This document shows, in pieces, positions 53,076-61,754 of a DNA stretch of 64,000 nucleotides. Location of the stretch: assembly GCA_041738715.1 (NCBI GenBank), contig JBGSPI010000138.1, forward strand, positions 1-64,000. The letters are read 5' to 3'. The notes beneath the pieces are model-generated. The model ran no database searches, was not told where the DNA came from, and saw only the letters and a list, made by a program, of their open reading frames with translations. Source of the stretch: Chamaesiphon sp041738715 (GTDB taxonomy: Bacteria > Cyanobacteriota > Cyanobacteriia > Cyanobacteriales > Chamaesiphonaceae). A program made the position numbers and the translations under genes. Each line of letters begins with the position of its first letter. Positions within the stretch are counted from its first letter, which is position 1.

Positions 53076-54347
53076 GTGGCACAAGTTGTTTTAGAAAATA
53101 TCTATAAAAGCTACTCTCCTACGAAATCGACAGGAAAGAAGATAGCTGAAGACCGTCAAGGCGTTCTACGGCGGATTAATTTGACCGTAAACAACGGTGA
53201 ATTTATGGTGCTAGTTGGGGCATCTGGCTGTGGTAAAAGCACTCTCTTGCGACTAATTGCCGGCTTAGAGACGCTAACTGCGGGTAACATTTGGGTTGGG
53301 GAAAAACTAGTCAACGATTTACCTCCCAAGGCACGAGATATTGCCATGGTATTCCAGAGCTACGCACTCTATCCGCACATGCAGGTATATGACAACATTG
53401 CCTTTGGATTGCGGCGGAGTCAATCTAGTGGGAAACCTGATTTAGCCAAAAAAACTGGTGGGTTACCGCCACAAATTGAGAACTTTCTGGTAGAAATTAG
53501 TCGTGGCTGGCCACCTAGTTTACGCTATATCTCACCACGAGAAAAAATCATTGCTCAAAAAGTTTATCGCGTCGCGGAGATGCTCCAAATTGAGGGGTTA
53601 CTAAATCGTTTCCCCAAACAACTTTCTGGTGGACAGAAACAGCGGGTGGCACTAGGTAGAGCGATCGCACGAGATGCTCAGGTATTTTTGATGGATGAAC
53701 CTCTATCCAATCTCGATGCCAAATTACGCGCCCAAACTCGAACCCAAATTGTCAAGCTACAACGTCAATTAGGTGTGACGACTATTTATGTTACGCACGA
53801 TCAAACTGAAGCGATGACAATGGGCGATCGCATTGCTGTGATGGATCGGGGGCAAATTCAACAAGTTGCTACTCCCCTAGAAATCTATAATCAACCAGTC
53901 AATATTTTTGTCGCCCAGTTTATCGGCTCTCCACCGATGAATCTGATCCCTGTTCAGGTAAAAGCACCTTTAACGATCACTAATGACAAATTTCGCGTCA
54001 CCCTGAATCCTGAGTGGGAGACAACTCTTTCTAGTTATGCTGGTCGGTCAATCTTGCTCGGTATTCGCCCTGAACATCTTACGTTAGGCTTACCTGCCGG
54101 CAAAAACTTTCATGGTGTAGTAGAAACCGTCGAAGCTTTAGGTAATGATACTTATATTGCTGTCAAGCTCCAGGATTTAGAGCTATTAAGCATCGGTGCC
54201 GCTTCGCCAACAGAGACAATTCTCCATGTCCGAGTTCCACCTGATAAATCTGTTGTTGTCGGCGAAGAAATTTGGCTTTCTGTAGCTACGGAAAAAATTC
54301 ACTTATTCGACGCTGATACAACTCTAGCTCTGAATATCACGCCATAA
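53076..54347 (+). CDS. MalK/UgpC-type ABC transporter ATP-binding protein
   Basis: 423 residues, GTG start. Walker A LVGASGCGKSTLLRLIAG, Q-loop MVFQSYALYPHMQVYDNIAF, signature FPKQLSGGQKQRVALGRAIA, Walker B VFLMDEPLSNLDAKLRAQTR, and a C-terminal OB-fold regulatory part (about 300-420, with LLGIRPEHLTLG). An insert of about 50 residues after IAFGLRR (GKPDLAKKTGGLPPQI... VLRYISP) interrupts the usual helical domain, as in other cyanobacterial members. Serves sugar or glycerol-phosphate type importers; permeases are not adjacent and such ATPases are often shared. Confidence 0.9.
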   Translation: MAQVVLENIYKSYSPTKSTGKKIAEDRQGVLRRINLTVNNGEFMVLVGASGCGKSTLLRLIAGLETLTAGNIWVGEKLVNDLPPKARDIAMVFQSYALYPHMQVYDNIAFGLRRSQSSGKPDLAKKTGGLPPQIENFLVEISRGWPPSLRYISPREKIIAQKVYRVAEMLQIEGLLNRFPKQLSGGQKQRVALGRAIARDAQVFLMDEPLSNLDAKLRAQTRTQIVKLQRQLGVTTIYVTHDQTEAMTMGDRIAVMDRGQIQQVATPLEIYNQPVNIFVAQFIGSPPMNLIPVQVKAPLTITNDKFRVTLNPEWETTLSSYAGRSILLGIRPEHLTLGLPAGKNFHGVVETVEALGNDTYIAVKLQDLELLSIGAASPTETILHVRVPPDKSVVVGEEIWLSVATEKIHLFDADTTLALNITP

Positions 54348-54386
54348 CTGTATTCTCTATTCCCGATCCTCACCACTCCCTCGTGA

Positions 54387-55172
54387 CTAGAAACTTAAAT
54401 TATTAATCAAACTAGCAGCGGCTTCATCTAGGTATAGAGTAGCCGTCGCGTATTTACGCAAGATAGAAGCGGGACAAGCAGGTGTGATTTCGCCAGTTAA
54501 CATTGTTTTGACAATATTTGCTTTTTTTACACCCATTGCCAGACAACAAATCTTTTTCGCCTGACAAATTGTGGGCAAGGTTAAAGTTAGTGCATATTGT
54601 GGCACATCTTCCAGTCGATCAAAAAATCCCGCATTTACCTGCTGTTGTCGAGATTTATCCGCGAGCTTGACCAATTTAACTGGATAAGGGTCACTAAAAT
54701 TAGCTACTTCTGGATCATTGAAGGCGATATGTCCAGTTTCACCAATTCCTAGATAGCACAAATCGATCGGTTGCGCTGCGAGTAGTTGCTGATAACGATC
54801 GCATTCCGCCATCGGTTCTAATGTATCGCCAGCTAAGTAGTGAAAGTGATCCGGTTGGACTTTTTCTACTACCAATTCTCGCATGTAAGACTGAAAGCTT
54901 GCAGGATGGTTTCCACTCAGTCCCAAATATTCATCTAAATGGAACAGAGTCAGTCGCGACCAGTCAATCTTGTCTGCGGCTGTCAAACTCTTGAGCAGCA
55001 TCACTTGAGACCCTCCAGAAGCCAAAATGGCAGCGGCGGTACCTTGTTGCTCGATCGAATGTTGCAAATAGTTCTGAGTTTGGACTACTAGACTATCAAC
55101 CAGATCGGCTTCCTGCTGATAAACCTCAACTCGTAAGGCATCAACCTGAAATTGACGAACTGGCATACACAC
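54387..55172 (-). CDS. nagB: glucosamine-6-phosphate deaminase
   Basis: 261 residues. Opening strand RVEVYQQEADLVDSLVVQTQ, LTLFHLDEYLGLSGNHPASF (catalytic Asp and phosphate site), and LCYLGIGETGHIAFNDPEV with the catalytic His and Glu. Near the C-terminus GVKKANIVKTMLTGEITPAC and PASILRKYATATLYLDEAAA. Converts GlcN6P to Fru6P and ammonia. Starts at one of two close ATGs (CMPVRQF or MPVRQF). Confidence 0.9.
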   Translation of the reverse strand: MCMPVRQFQVDALRVEVYQQEADLVDSLVVQTQNYLQHSIEQQGTAAAILASGGSQVMLLKSLTAADKIDWSRLTLFHLDEYLGLSGNHPASFQSYMRELVVEKVQPDHFHYLAGDTLEPMAECDRYQQLLAAQPIDLCYLGIGETGHIAFNDPEVANFSDPYPVKLVKLADKSRQQQVNAGFFDRLEDVPQYALTLTLPTICQAKKICCLAMGVKKANIVKTMLTGEITPACPASILRKYATATLYLDEAAASLINNLSF

Positions 55173-55186
55173 ACTACTAAATTAAA

Positions 55187-55260
55187 TCGGGGTGACAGGA
55201 TTCGAACCTACGGCATCCTGCTCCCAAAGCAGGCGCGCTACCAAGCTGCGCTACACCCCG
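55187..55260 (-). tRNA. tRNA-Pro (TGG)
   Basis: Acceptor CGGGGTG / CACCCCG with discriminator A, D-arm TAGCGCAGCTTGGTAGCGC, anticodon arm CCTGC-TTTGGGA-GCAGG (TGG), T-arm TAGGTTCGAATCCTG. CCA not encoded. It sits 14 bases upstream of nagB on the same strand. Confidence 0.95.
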
Positions 55261-55634
55261 TAACTCACTTATCCATCATAACACACAATCTACTGGATCG
55301 ATCGAGGTTAGTCAAAATTTAGGGGGCAGTACTTGGACTACATTCAGTACAATTGTGAGATGGGAGATGGGGAAAGTTAAAGACAACAGGAAAATTGCGT
55401 CCCAAACCCTAACTCCTAACCCCCATCCGACCAAGTTTTATCATTAGTGTTAGGGTCATCGTATACTATGCTGGCATTGGGTTTTGATTCCAAGCATCCA
55501 TCATCATCATTTTATAGACTAGACTTAGTACGATTGCTGCCATCACTGGCAACGTTAACACTTTCATACCTGGATTCAGCAACGCCCTTTTTTCTGAAGT
55601 TGACACCATTGCCCCTACCCCTAACCGCTACCCC
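55261..55634. other. 374-base spacer, nothing recognised
   Basis: A short plus-strand frame (55447-55638) overlaps the start of the ABC ATPase gene and looks accidental. Presumably contains the promoters of tRNA-Pro (minus) and of the ABC gene (plus). Confidence 0.4.
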
Positions 55635-57290
55635 ATGACTACACCATTACTAAGTGTCCAAAACCTCTGGGTGACTTATCCGCAGAAAGAGTCGAGTCAA
55701 CAGTTGACAAATGCAGTTGAAAATGTTTCTTTTCAGTTGGTTGCTGGCGAAAAAGTGGGGTTTGTCGGTGAGTCTGGTTGTGGTAAATCGACTCTGGGTA
55801 AAGCGGTGATGCGCCTATTACCAGATGGTTCGCAGATTAGAGGGCAAATCCTCTTTGACGGTCAATCTGTGCCTGATTTGGATGCCGAAGCGATCAGACG
55901 ATTTCGGGGTGAATCAGTCGGCTTAATCTTCCAAGATCCGATGACAAGATTAGATCCCTTGATGTCTATCGGCGATCACTGCCTAGAAACACTCCAAGCA
56001 CACGACCCAAATCTCACCAAAAAAGCAGCGAAAGAACGCGCTCTAACGACCCTATCAGCCGTCAAAATCCCCGAAACAAGGTGGAACCAGTTCCCCCACG
56101 AATTCAGCGGTGGAATGCGCCAACGGGTGGCGATCGCGCTCGCATTACTACTCGATCCCAAGTTAATTATTGCCGATGAACCAACGACGAGTCTCGATGT
56201 TCGCGTATCGGCGGAAATTCTGCGGGAACTAACGAGATTATGTCAAGAACGGAATATGGGACTATTGCTAATTTCCCACGATCTTGCCACGATCGCCACC
56301 TACTGCGATCGAATTGTCGTAATGAATCAGGGACGAAAGGAGGAAGAAGGCACCGTCGAACAGATTTTTGGCAATCCCCAAGCTGTCTATACTCAAACCT
56401 TACTCAAATCGGCTCTACATATTCAAGCGAACGATCAGATCGAACAAATCGCCGCAGATGTACAGGCTGACAAACGACCAATCCTCACACTTGATAAGCT
56501 CCAAAAATACTACATGATCGAGACGAGTTTTCTCCAACGGCTATTTACCAAAGCCAAAACCGAAACTATTAAAGCCGTCGATGATGTCACCCTCACACTC
56601 TACGAAGGGGAAATCTTCGGTTTGGTCGGTGAATCCGGCTGCGGTAAAAGTACGCTCTCACGCACGATTCTCCAATTGATTCCGGCGACTGGTGGCACAG
56701 TTACCTTTCGGGGCGAAGAACTCACCAGCCTATCATCCACCGCTATGCACGCTAAACGCCGTGAGATGCAGATGATCTTCCAAGACCCCAGTGCTTGTCT
56801 CAATCCAATGATGACAGTTGGCGAAAGTATTGCCGATCCGTTAATCATTCATGAGATGAACGCCACCGCAGCGGAGACGAGGGCGCAAGTTTTAGCAATG
56901 CTCGAACGAGTGGGATTGATTCCGGCAGCGGAGTATTACGACAGGTATCCCAATCAATTATCCGGTGGACAACAACAACGGGTGGGGATTGCGCGGGCGT
57001 TGATTACGAAACCTAAACTAGTAATCTGTGACGAACCCGTGAGTATGCTGGATGCCACAATTCAAGCGGAAGTTTTGGATTTAATGCTGGAACTCAAGCG
57101 TCAAGATAATCTGACCTATTTATTTATTACCCACGATCTCTGGCTGGCAAGATTTTTATGCGATCGAATTGCGGTGATGAATCAAGGTCAAATTATTGAA
57201 TCTGGGGAAACACAGCAAATATTTAGTCATCCACAAGAAACATATACCAAAGAGCTACTTGCGGCTGCACCACTGCTCAGTAGAGGTTAG
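55635..57290 (+). CDS. fused two-domain Dpp/Opp-type ABC transporter ATPase
   Basis: 551 residues, two complete ATPase halves in one chain. First half: FVGESGCGKSTLGKAVMRLL, FSGGMRQRVAIALALLLDPK, LIIADEPTTSLDVRVSAE. Second half: LVGESGCGKSTLSRTILQLI, LSGGQQQRVGIARALI, LVICDEPVSMLDATIQAE. This is a DppD-DppF fusion that would drive uptake of dipeptides, oligopeptides or nickel. No permease or binding-protein genes are next to it. ATG start follows directly on CTAACCGCTACCCC; no ribosome binding site is apparent. Confidence 0.92.
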   Translation: MTTPLLSVQNLWVTYPQKESSQQLTNAVENVSFQLVAGEKVGFVGESGCGKSTLGKAVMRLLPDGSQIRGQILFDGQSVPDLDAEAIRRFRGESVGLIFQDPMTRLDPLMSIGDHCLETLQAHDPNLTKKAAKERALTTLSAVKIPETRWNQFPHEFSGGMRQRVAIALALLLDPKLIIADEPTTSLDVRVSAEILRELTRLCQERNMGLLLISHDLATIATYCDRIVVMNQGRKEEEGTVEQIFGNPQAVYTQTLLKSALHIQANDQIEQIAADVQADKRPILTLDKLQKYYMIETSFLQRLFTKAKTETIKAVDDVTLTLYEGEIFGLVGESGCGKSTLSRTILQLIPATGGTVTFRGEELTSLSSTAMHAKRREMQMIFQDPSACLNPMMTVGESIADPLIIHEMNATAAETRAQVLAMLERVGLIPAAEYYDRYPNQLSGGQQQRVGIARALITKPKLVICDEPVSMLDATIQAEVLDLMLELKRQDNLTYLFITHDLWLARFLCDRIAVMNQGQIIESGETQQIFSHPQETYTKELLAAAPLLSRG

Positions 57291-57293
57291 GGG

Positions 57294-57403
57294 AAAGTTG
57301 AAAGTTGAAAGTTGAAAGTTGAGAGTGAACAGTGGATAGTCCCCCCCCGTCCCCTCTTCCCCAAGTCCCCCAGTCCCCCAATCCCCCCGTCCCCCATCTA
57401 CCC
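57294..57403. repeat. composite repeat: (AAAGTTG)4 - GAGTGAACAGT - C-rich tract
   Basis: Four exact AAAGTTG heptamers (57294-57321) then AGAGTGAACAGTGGATAGT and C-rich units of the CCCCCAGT/CCCCCGT type. The block at 58756-58850 is the same composite in inverted orientation, so the two flank the segment 57404-58755. Confidence 0.85.
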
Positions 57404-57486
57404 CCTAATATAAAACGTGATACCATTACTCGCGAGAAGTGGACTATTAGTAATTAGCAGTTAGCTAAGAAAATGGGGTGCAAAGC

Positions 57487-58026
57487 ATGAATAGCTCAAT
57501 CATAATCGCAAGTATTGCCAGTATTTTGTCACTTATTTTTCATCTGAGTGGAAAGGCTTCTTCCTTGCGACAATTTACATTGCCGATGACAACAGCCTTG
57601 GTCGGATTTACGATTGGTCGTCACAATGCCGATGTCGAACAGGTATCAAACTTATTCATGCAAGATCCCTATCTACTCTTTATGTTGGTGACGATGATGC
57701 TGTTAGTCGCATTGGCGATGTATTTTGTAGAGGCGGCTAAGACAGAAGCTAAAATATCACTAATATTTTTACTTGTTCTGGCAACTGTCGTCATCCCACA
57801 ACTGATCAAAAGTTATAACGATATCGCGCCCCAAGTAGCAACACAAGACTACCTAACCTTGGCGAGACTCAAGGAAAGTAATGGTAATACAGATGATGCG
57901 ATCAAGTATTTAAAGATTTATAGTAAAAGAGTTGGTAAAGCCGATTTACAAAAACAAGTCAGTAGTAAAATCGAAACATTACGCAAACAACAATTCAAAG
58001 CAGAACCGTTGCTAAAGAAAAACTAA
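57487..58026 (+). CDS. two-helix membrane protein, function unknown
   Basis: 179 residues. Hydrophobic segments SIIIASIASILSLIFHLSG, PYLLFMLVTMMLLVALAMYF and ISLIFLLVLATVVIPQLI, then a soluble C-terminal part (TQDYLTLARLKESNGNTDDA, IKYLKIYSKRVGKADLQKQV) that looks like a tetratricopeptide-like helix pair. Start taken as the ATG at MNSSIIIAS; a GTG three codons earlier also fits. Lies inside the segment framed by the two inverted composite repeats. Confidence 0.68.
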   Translation: MNSSIIIASIASILSLIFHLSGKASSLRQFTLPMTTALVGFTIGRHNADVEQVSNLFMQDPYLLFMLVTMMLLVALAMYFVEAAKTEAKISLIFLLVLATVVIPQLIKSYNDIAPQVATQDYLTLARLKESNGNTDDAIKYLKIYSKRVGKADLQKQVSSKIETLRKQQFKAEPLLKKN

Positions 58027-58144
58027 ATTTGTGCGTTATCGAGTCAAATAACCCACTCTCAATAATAATAATAATAATTAATTATTAATAATTTGCTCAC
58101 GTCTTGCATCAGTAAGAAAATATTAGTAATTAGCGCAGATCTAA

Positions 58145-58205
58145 GGGTACCCATAAAGGGCACCCCTACAGGTAAATTGTGTAGGGGTGCCCTTTATGGG
58201 TACCC
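58145..58205. repeat. perfect 26-bp inverted repeat (GGGTACCCATAAAGGG...)
   Basis: Arms 58145-58170 and 58180-58205 are exact inverted copies with a nine-base loop. It lies between the convergent membrane-protein gene and thioredoxin-like gene and could end both transcripts, though no T-run follows. The core (AAGGGCACCCCTACA / TGTAGGGGTGCCCTT) has the look of a mobile hairpin or MITE tip. Confidence 0.92.
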
Positions 58206-58253
58206 TCGGACGATTACATTAACAGTATTTGCATATTAATATAAGATCTGATT

Positions 58254-58649
58254 TCATTCACTTGTTGCCAATTGCCAATCAATCCGCATCGGTAATCCTC
58301 GATCGCTGACTTGCCAATTTATACTAGAAATCCGCGTCATCTGGTCTAAACTTTCCCGAAGATCGTTTCGTCCTTTAAAATTTTCCAATCTATTAATAAT
58401 TCGTCCATTTGTAAATAGAATTAAAGTAGGTAATGTCTTCAACTTATATGTGCTGGCAAGCTTTAAATTCGCATCTGCATTAACATTTACCAGTTTAATC
58501 TGTTCATCCCAGCGATCGTGGAACTCAATTAATGTCGGTTGAATGTATTTACATAGCCCACACCAAGGTGCCTCAAAGTTGACCAGTACGGGGATAGACG
58601 ACATTAGGACATCTTCTCTAAAATTCCGATCTGTTACAGAGTGGATCAT
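58254..58649 (-). CDS. thioredoxin-like protein with C-terminal extension
   Basis: 131 residues. Thioredoxin fold: IPVLVNFEAPWCGLCKYIQP (active site WCGLC instead of WCGPC), IKLVNVNADANLKLASTYKL, LKTLPTLILFTNGRI (cis-Pro in LPT). After the domain a short C-terminal tail SSINWQVSDRGLPMRIDWQL is seen in cyanobacterial relatives. A disulfide reductase role is likely. Convergent with the 57487 gene; the G-rich repeat block lies upstream. Confidence 0.88.
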   Translation of the reverse strand: MIHSVTDRNFREDVLMSSIPVLVNFEAPWCGLCKYIQPTLIEFHDRWDEQIKLVNVNADANLKLASTYKLKTLPTLILFTNGRIINRLENFKGRNDLRESLDQMTRISSINWQVSDRGLPMRIDWQLATSE

Positions 58650-58755
58650 AAAGGTCGGTCAGTTTGGGCTTAAATTTTTGTTATATGTACAACATGCTAA
58701 CCCTAATTACCCCGATAAGGGAATAGGGATCGGTGAATAAGTATTAGGGATCGAG

Positions 58756-58850
58756 ATGGGGTGACGGGGGGACGAGGGGACTGGGGGACGAGGGGACTGT
58801 TCACTTTCAACTTTCAACTTTCAACTTTCAACTTTCAACTCTCAACTATT
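58756..58850. repeat. composite repeat, inverted copy: G-rich tract - ACTGTTCAC - (CTTTCAA)5
   Basis: Units GGGGGACGA/GGGGACT (58756-58800) then ACTGTTCA, five exact CTTTCAA heptamers (58804-58838) and one CTCTCAA. Reversed, it repeats the order of the block at 57294-57403. Confidence 0.85.
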
Positions 58851-58866
58851 CCTTTCCCCTAACCCC

Positions 58867-59847
58867 TTACTGAAAGATTTGGCACAACTCGATCGCACAG
58901 ACTTGGAGTGTAGAGACAGCTTCACCCCCGCGTTTGAGGCTAAATTCCAAATCGAGTAATTTTGGCAAACTTGCTGCCAATCGATCGGCGGTAGTAGAGT
59001 GGAGTTCTTGCTTGATGAAAAATAGCCGTTTAGGGTTGCTCAGTCCGGCGGCAGTCGCAATTACTCGATCGTCTTTTTCCCCGGCTTCTATGAGCATTTT
59101 CACCCACAACCAAGTCCGAAATTGACCGACGAGGGTAGCAACTATTTTGAGCGCGGGTTCATTGTGGCTAATTAACTCGGTAATCAAATTTAAAGAGGTG
59201 CCAACATCACCTTGGCGAATTGCGGCGGCAAGTTGAAGACTATTTTGGGTATTGGCAATGACTAAACTTGCCACCATCTGTCGATCGATCTGCTGTCCCT
59301 CTCCACCAGCAAATAGTTGCAATTTCTCTAGTTCTAAGTACAGTTGACGGGTATTATTGCCGACTGATTCGGCTAATAGTTGTATGGCATCTTTGGTTAA
59401 TTTCAGCCCTAATTCTTTCGCGACTATCTGCACCCGCTGATTTAGTTCTTCGGTTTTCCAAGGTGGAATTAAACTAAATTCCTGCACGTTGGCATATTTC
59501 TGAATAGTTTTAGTCGATTTTAGTCTCGCATCTGGTTTATTTTTACTAGTGAGGAGTAGCATTGTTGTATCGGGAACGTTTGGTAATGTTCGTTCCAATT
59601 CGGCAAGTAATTCTACTGAACACTGCTGCATTAGATTTGTATCAGCCAACCATACCAATCTTTTACCCGCACCGAAGGGTGGAGTCATCGCTTGATTTAA
59701 AGCAGTAATGACCCCATCATCTTGCTCTGGGGTAATTTTTTCATAGTTAAAACTTATCCAAGCCGGATCGAGTGCAGATTGTTGAATCGCGGTGATGGCT
59801 TTGGCGATCGCAAAATCATCATCACCCCAGTATAGAATTATGGTCAT
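58867..59847 (-). CDS. holA: DNA polymerase III delta subunit
   Basis: 326 residues: TIILYWGDDDFAIAKAITAI at the N-terminus, LDPAWISFNYEKI, PFGAGKRLVWLADTN, LLLTSKNKPDARLKSTKTIQ and EFSLIPPWKTEELNQRVQIV, then the helical domains (LLAESVGNNTRQLYLELEKL, KRLFFIKQELHSTTADRLAA). Clamp-loader subunit that opens the sliding clamp. It starts 4 bases after the permease stop, so both may share a transcript. Confidence 0.92.
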   Translation of the reverse strand: MTIILYWGDDDFAIAKAITAIQQSALDPAWISFNYEKITPEQDDGVITALNQAMTPPFGAGKRLVWLADTNLMQQCSVELLAELERTLPNVPDTTMLLLTSKNKPDARLKSTKTIQKYANVQEFSLIPPWKTEELNQRVQIVAKELGLKLTKDAIQLLAESVGNNTRQLYLELEKLQLFAGGEGQQIDRQMVASLVIANTQNSLQLAAAIRQGDVGTSLNLITELISHNEPALKIVATLVGQFRTWLWVKMLIEAGEKDDRVIATAAGLSNPKRLFFIKQELHSTTADRLAASLPKLLDLEFSLKRGGEAVSTLQVCAIELCQIFQ

Positions 59848-59851
59848 TCCT

Positions 59852-60721
59852 CTAAGCGGTACCTTTAAATAGTCCTTGGGGACGAAATAGTAGCGTTAAT
59901 ACCATGAAAATCAGCGCGATCGCTAGTTTATATTGAGAGCCGACAATGGGGACAGATACTTCTTGGGCAATGCCAATAATAAAAGCTCCCGCAATCGCCC
60001 CGTAAGGATTACCAATTCCACCCAATGTTACTGCGGCAAACATCGGCATAATCAGAAACCAACCCATGTCTGGGCGCACATTGGTGATTAAACCGTACAT
60101 TTGACCACCTAAACCTGTCAAACTAGCCGCGATAATCCACGTCCAGAGGACAACTTGTTCGACATTAATCCCTGTCACTCGTGCTAAATCGATGTCATCA
60201 GCGACAGCCCGCATTGCCTTGCCGATTTTAGTATTTTGGAGCAGAAAATGTAACCCAGCGATCGCCACTACCGCTAAACCGAGGACAACCAGATTATAGA
60301 ACTTAATTTTCAGACCGAATAAATCGATCGCTTCACCCACTGGCAGATTGTAGCGTTTGGCATCGCTCCCCCAGATGAGTAAAATCCCATTCCGCAGAAA
60401 TAATGCTAACCCGATCGAAATAATTACTAGCGTAGTTGATGTTGCCCGCACCCGCCGCATTCGCTTCCATAAAATCTGCTCCGCTAGGAGTGCTACGCCG
60501 ACTGTCGCCGCAATGCCAACGACCATCGACACCCAAATATTATTCAGCACGGGAATCGGACTCAAATTGAGCATCCACGCTACAAATGCCCCCAATGTCA
60601 TCAAATCACCATGAGCAAAGTTTGACAGCCGCAAAATACCATAAGTCAAGGTCAAACCAACTGCACCCAGGGCAATAATACTACCCAGGGCAATGCCATT
60701 TACAATTAATTGGGGGTCCAT
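59852..60721 (-). CDS. LivH-type branched-chain amino acid ABC permease
   Basis: 289 residues with eight membrane helices. Opening VNGIALGSIIALGAVGLTLT-YGILRLSNFAHGDLMTLGAF, then TTLVIISIGLALFLRNGIL, GKAMRAVADDIDLARVTGIN (EAA-like loop), GGIGNPYGAIAGAFIIGIAQ. Typical for LivH / cyanobacterial NatD. The rest of the transporter (LivM, ATPases, binding protein) is not in the window, so it is part of a scattered system. Followed by holA after 4 bases. Confidence 0.9.
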   Translation of the reverse strand: MDPQLIVNGIALGSIIALGAVGLTLTYGILRLSNFAHGDLMTLGAFVAWMLNLSPIPVLNNIWVSMVVGIAATVGVALLAEQILWKRMRRVRATSTTLVIISIGLALFLRNGILLIWGSDAKRYNLPVGEAIDLFGLKIKFYNLVVLGLAVVAIAGLHFLLQNTKIGKAMRAVADDIDLARVTGINVEQVVLWTWIIAASLTGLGGQMYGLITNVRPDMGWFLIMPMFAAVTLGGIGNPYGAIAGAFIIGIAQEVSVPIVGSQYKLAIALIFMVLTLLFRPQGLFKGTA

Positions 60722-60782
60722 GTTTTATCTAATATCGCTGGAAAGATCTTACATTAGGTTGGTCTGAAATTTTGGGAATGAG

Positions 60783-61343
60783 TCAATCATTTTTTGCACT
60801 TAGGCGAATGCAAACATTATCTAGTGCAGATAAATCTACATCGATGCAGGATTTGCCATTGTATTCAAAGGGATTATCTAAATCATAAATCAGGAATAGC
60901 AAATAAAAGAATGTCGTAAATATAAAAGTAGAAACCGTCAAACTCTCTGTAAACTGTTCGACGCTAATTACTAATAGTGCCACGATCGAGCCACTGAGAA
61001 ATAACCATAAGAGAACATAAGCTGCTTCTAAAAAACTCGTGTCGCGATGTGCTTGCATTTGGCGAGTAATTGATCGAATTTTTGCCTGTTCGGATTGAAT
61101 TCGGTTGACGAGTACGGCACCACCATTTAACTTGAGTATTGGTGCAATCATTGGATTGAGCCGATCGATCTCTCGATCGATAATTGCAAATTCGTCCCCA
61201 TTTCGGAGCCAATTTAAGATCGCTTTACTTATCTCAACTAAAGCTTGTTGTAAAGGTTGCGACTGATAATCTAGATCGGCAATGGCAATAGTTTGATTTG
61301 TATCTTGAATAGTTTCTAGAGCATTAGCAATTTGGACAGGCAT
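60783..61343 (-). CDS. membrane protein, bestrophin-like/DUF4239-like C-terminus
   Basis: 186 residues. A helical N-terminal half (about 1-105) with ALVEISKAILNWLRNGDEFA, two membrane helices (AAYVLLWLFLSGSIVALLVI and VSTFIFTTFFYLLFLIYDLD), then DLDNPFEYNGKSCIDVDLSA. The D-x-x-x-PF ending resembles the DUF4239 bestrophin-like proteins; those are longer at the N-terminus, so this copy may be 5'-truncated or a short form. Function unknown. Confidence 0.62.
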   Translation of the reverse strand: MPVQIANALETIQDTNQTIAIADLDYQSQPLQQALVEISKAILNWLRNGDEFAIIDREIDRLNPMIAPILKLNGGAVLVNRIQSEQAKIRSITRQMQAHRDTSFLEAAYVLLWLFLSGSIVALLVISVEQFTESLTVSTFIFTTFFYLLFLIYDLDNPFEYNGKSCIDVDLSALDNVCIRLSAKND

Positions 61344-61432
61344 CCCATCGCTAGCCCGATAATCACTGAGTGTATTAAGTAGCTGGGCTTAATTAAATAT
61401 AAAATACCAACTATGCACATAACCTTGCTGGT

Positions 61433-61456
61433 GTTGGGTTTTGAGGCTCAACCCAA
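61433..61456. repeat. hairpin GTTGGGTT ... AACCCAAC
   Basis: An 8-bp perfect stem with an eight-base loop (TTGAGGCT), in the spacer between two minus-strand membrane-protein genes. Same family as 36138-36170; the loop is a near inverse copy (TTGAGGC / GCCTCGA). Confidence 0.6.
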
Positions 61457-61487
61457 CTACAGGGGTTTGATATTTAATTCCACCTAC

Positions 61488-61748
61488 CTACTTACTCAAA
61501 ACTAAGGCAATCACAAAGATCGCTGCACTAAATAAAGCACCCGTCAATGAGTCAAATGTCCACGCTTCCCAACTCATCTGGTGAATGCCGAACTTAGCGA
61601 TCGTAAATAATCCAGTAAAAGGCAAAACTTTGAGCAGAATGCCCCATTTCAATCGATCGAACATGACAATACTTCCACACACTAGGAAAATCATGCCACG
61701 ATCGAGGAATTTTTGGGGAAGTATAGACATAGTGTAATCATAGCTCAT
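61488..61748 (-). CDS. small membrane protein, function unknown
   Basis: About 86 residues. Helices MIFLVCGSIVMFDRLKWGIL, LKVLPFTGLFTIAKFGIHQM and FDSLTGALFSAAIFVIALVL. Start uncertain: ATG at 61748, ATG at 61730 (SILPQKFLDRG) or upstream GTG/TTG are all open; none has a clear ribosome binding site. It is divergent from the sacsin-like gene with only 6 bases between the two ATGs if 61748 is used. Confidence 0.6.
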   Translation of the reverse strand: MSYDYTMSILPQKFLDRGMIFLVCGSIVMFDRLKWGILLKVLPFTGLFTIAKFGIHQMSWEAWTFDSLTGALFSAAIFVIALVLSK

Positions 61749-61754
61749 CACCAA

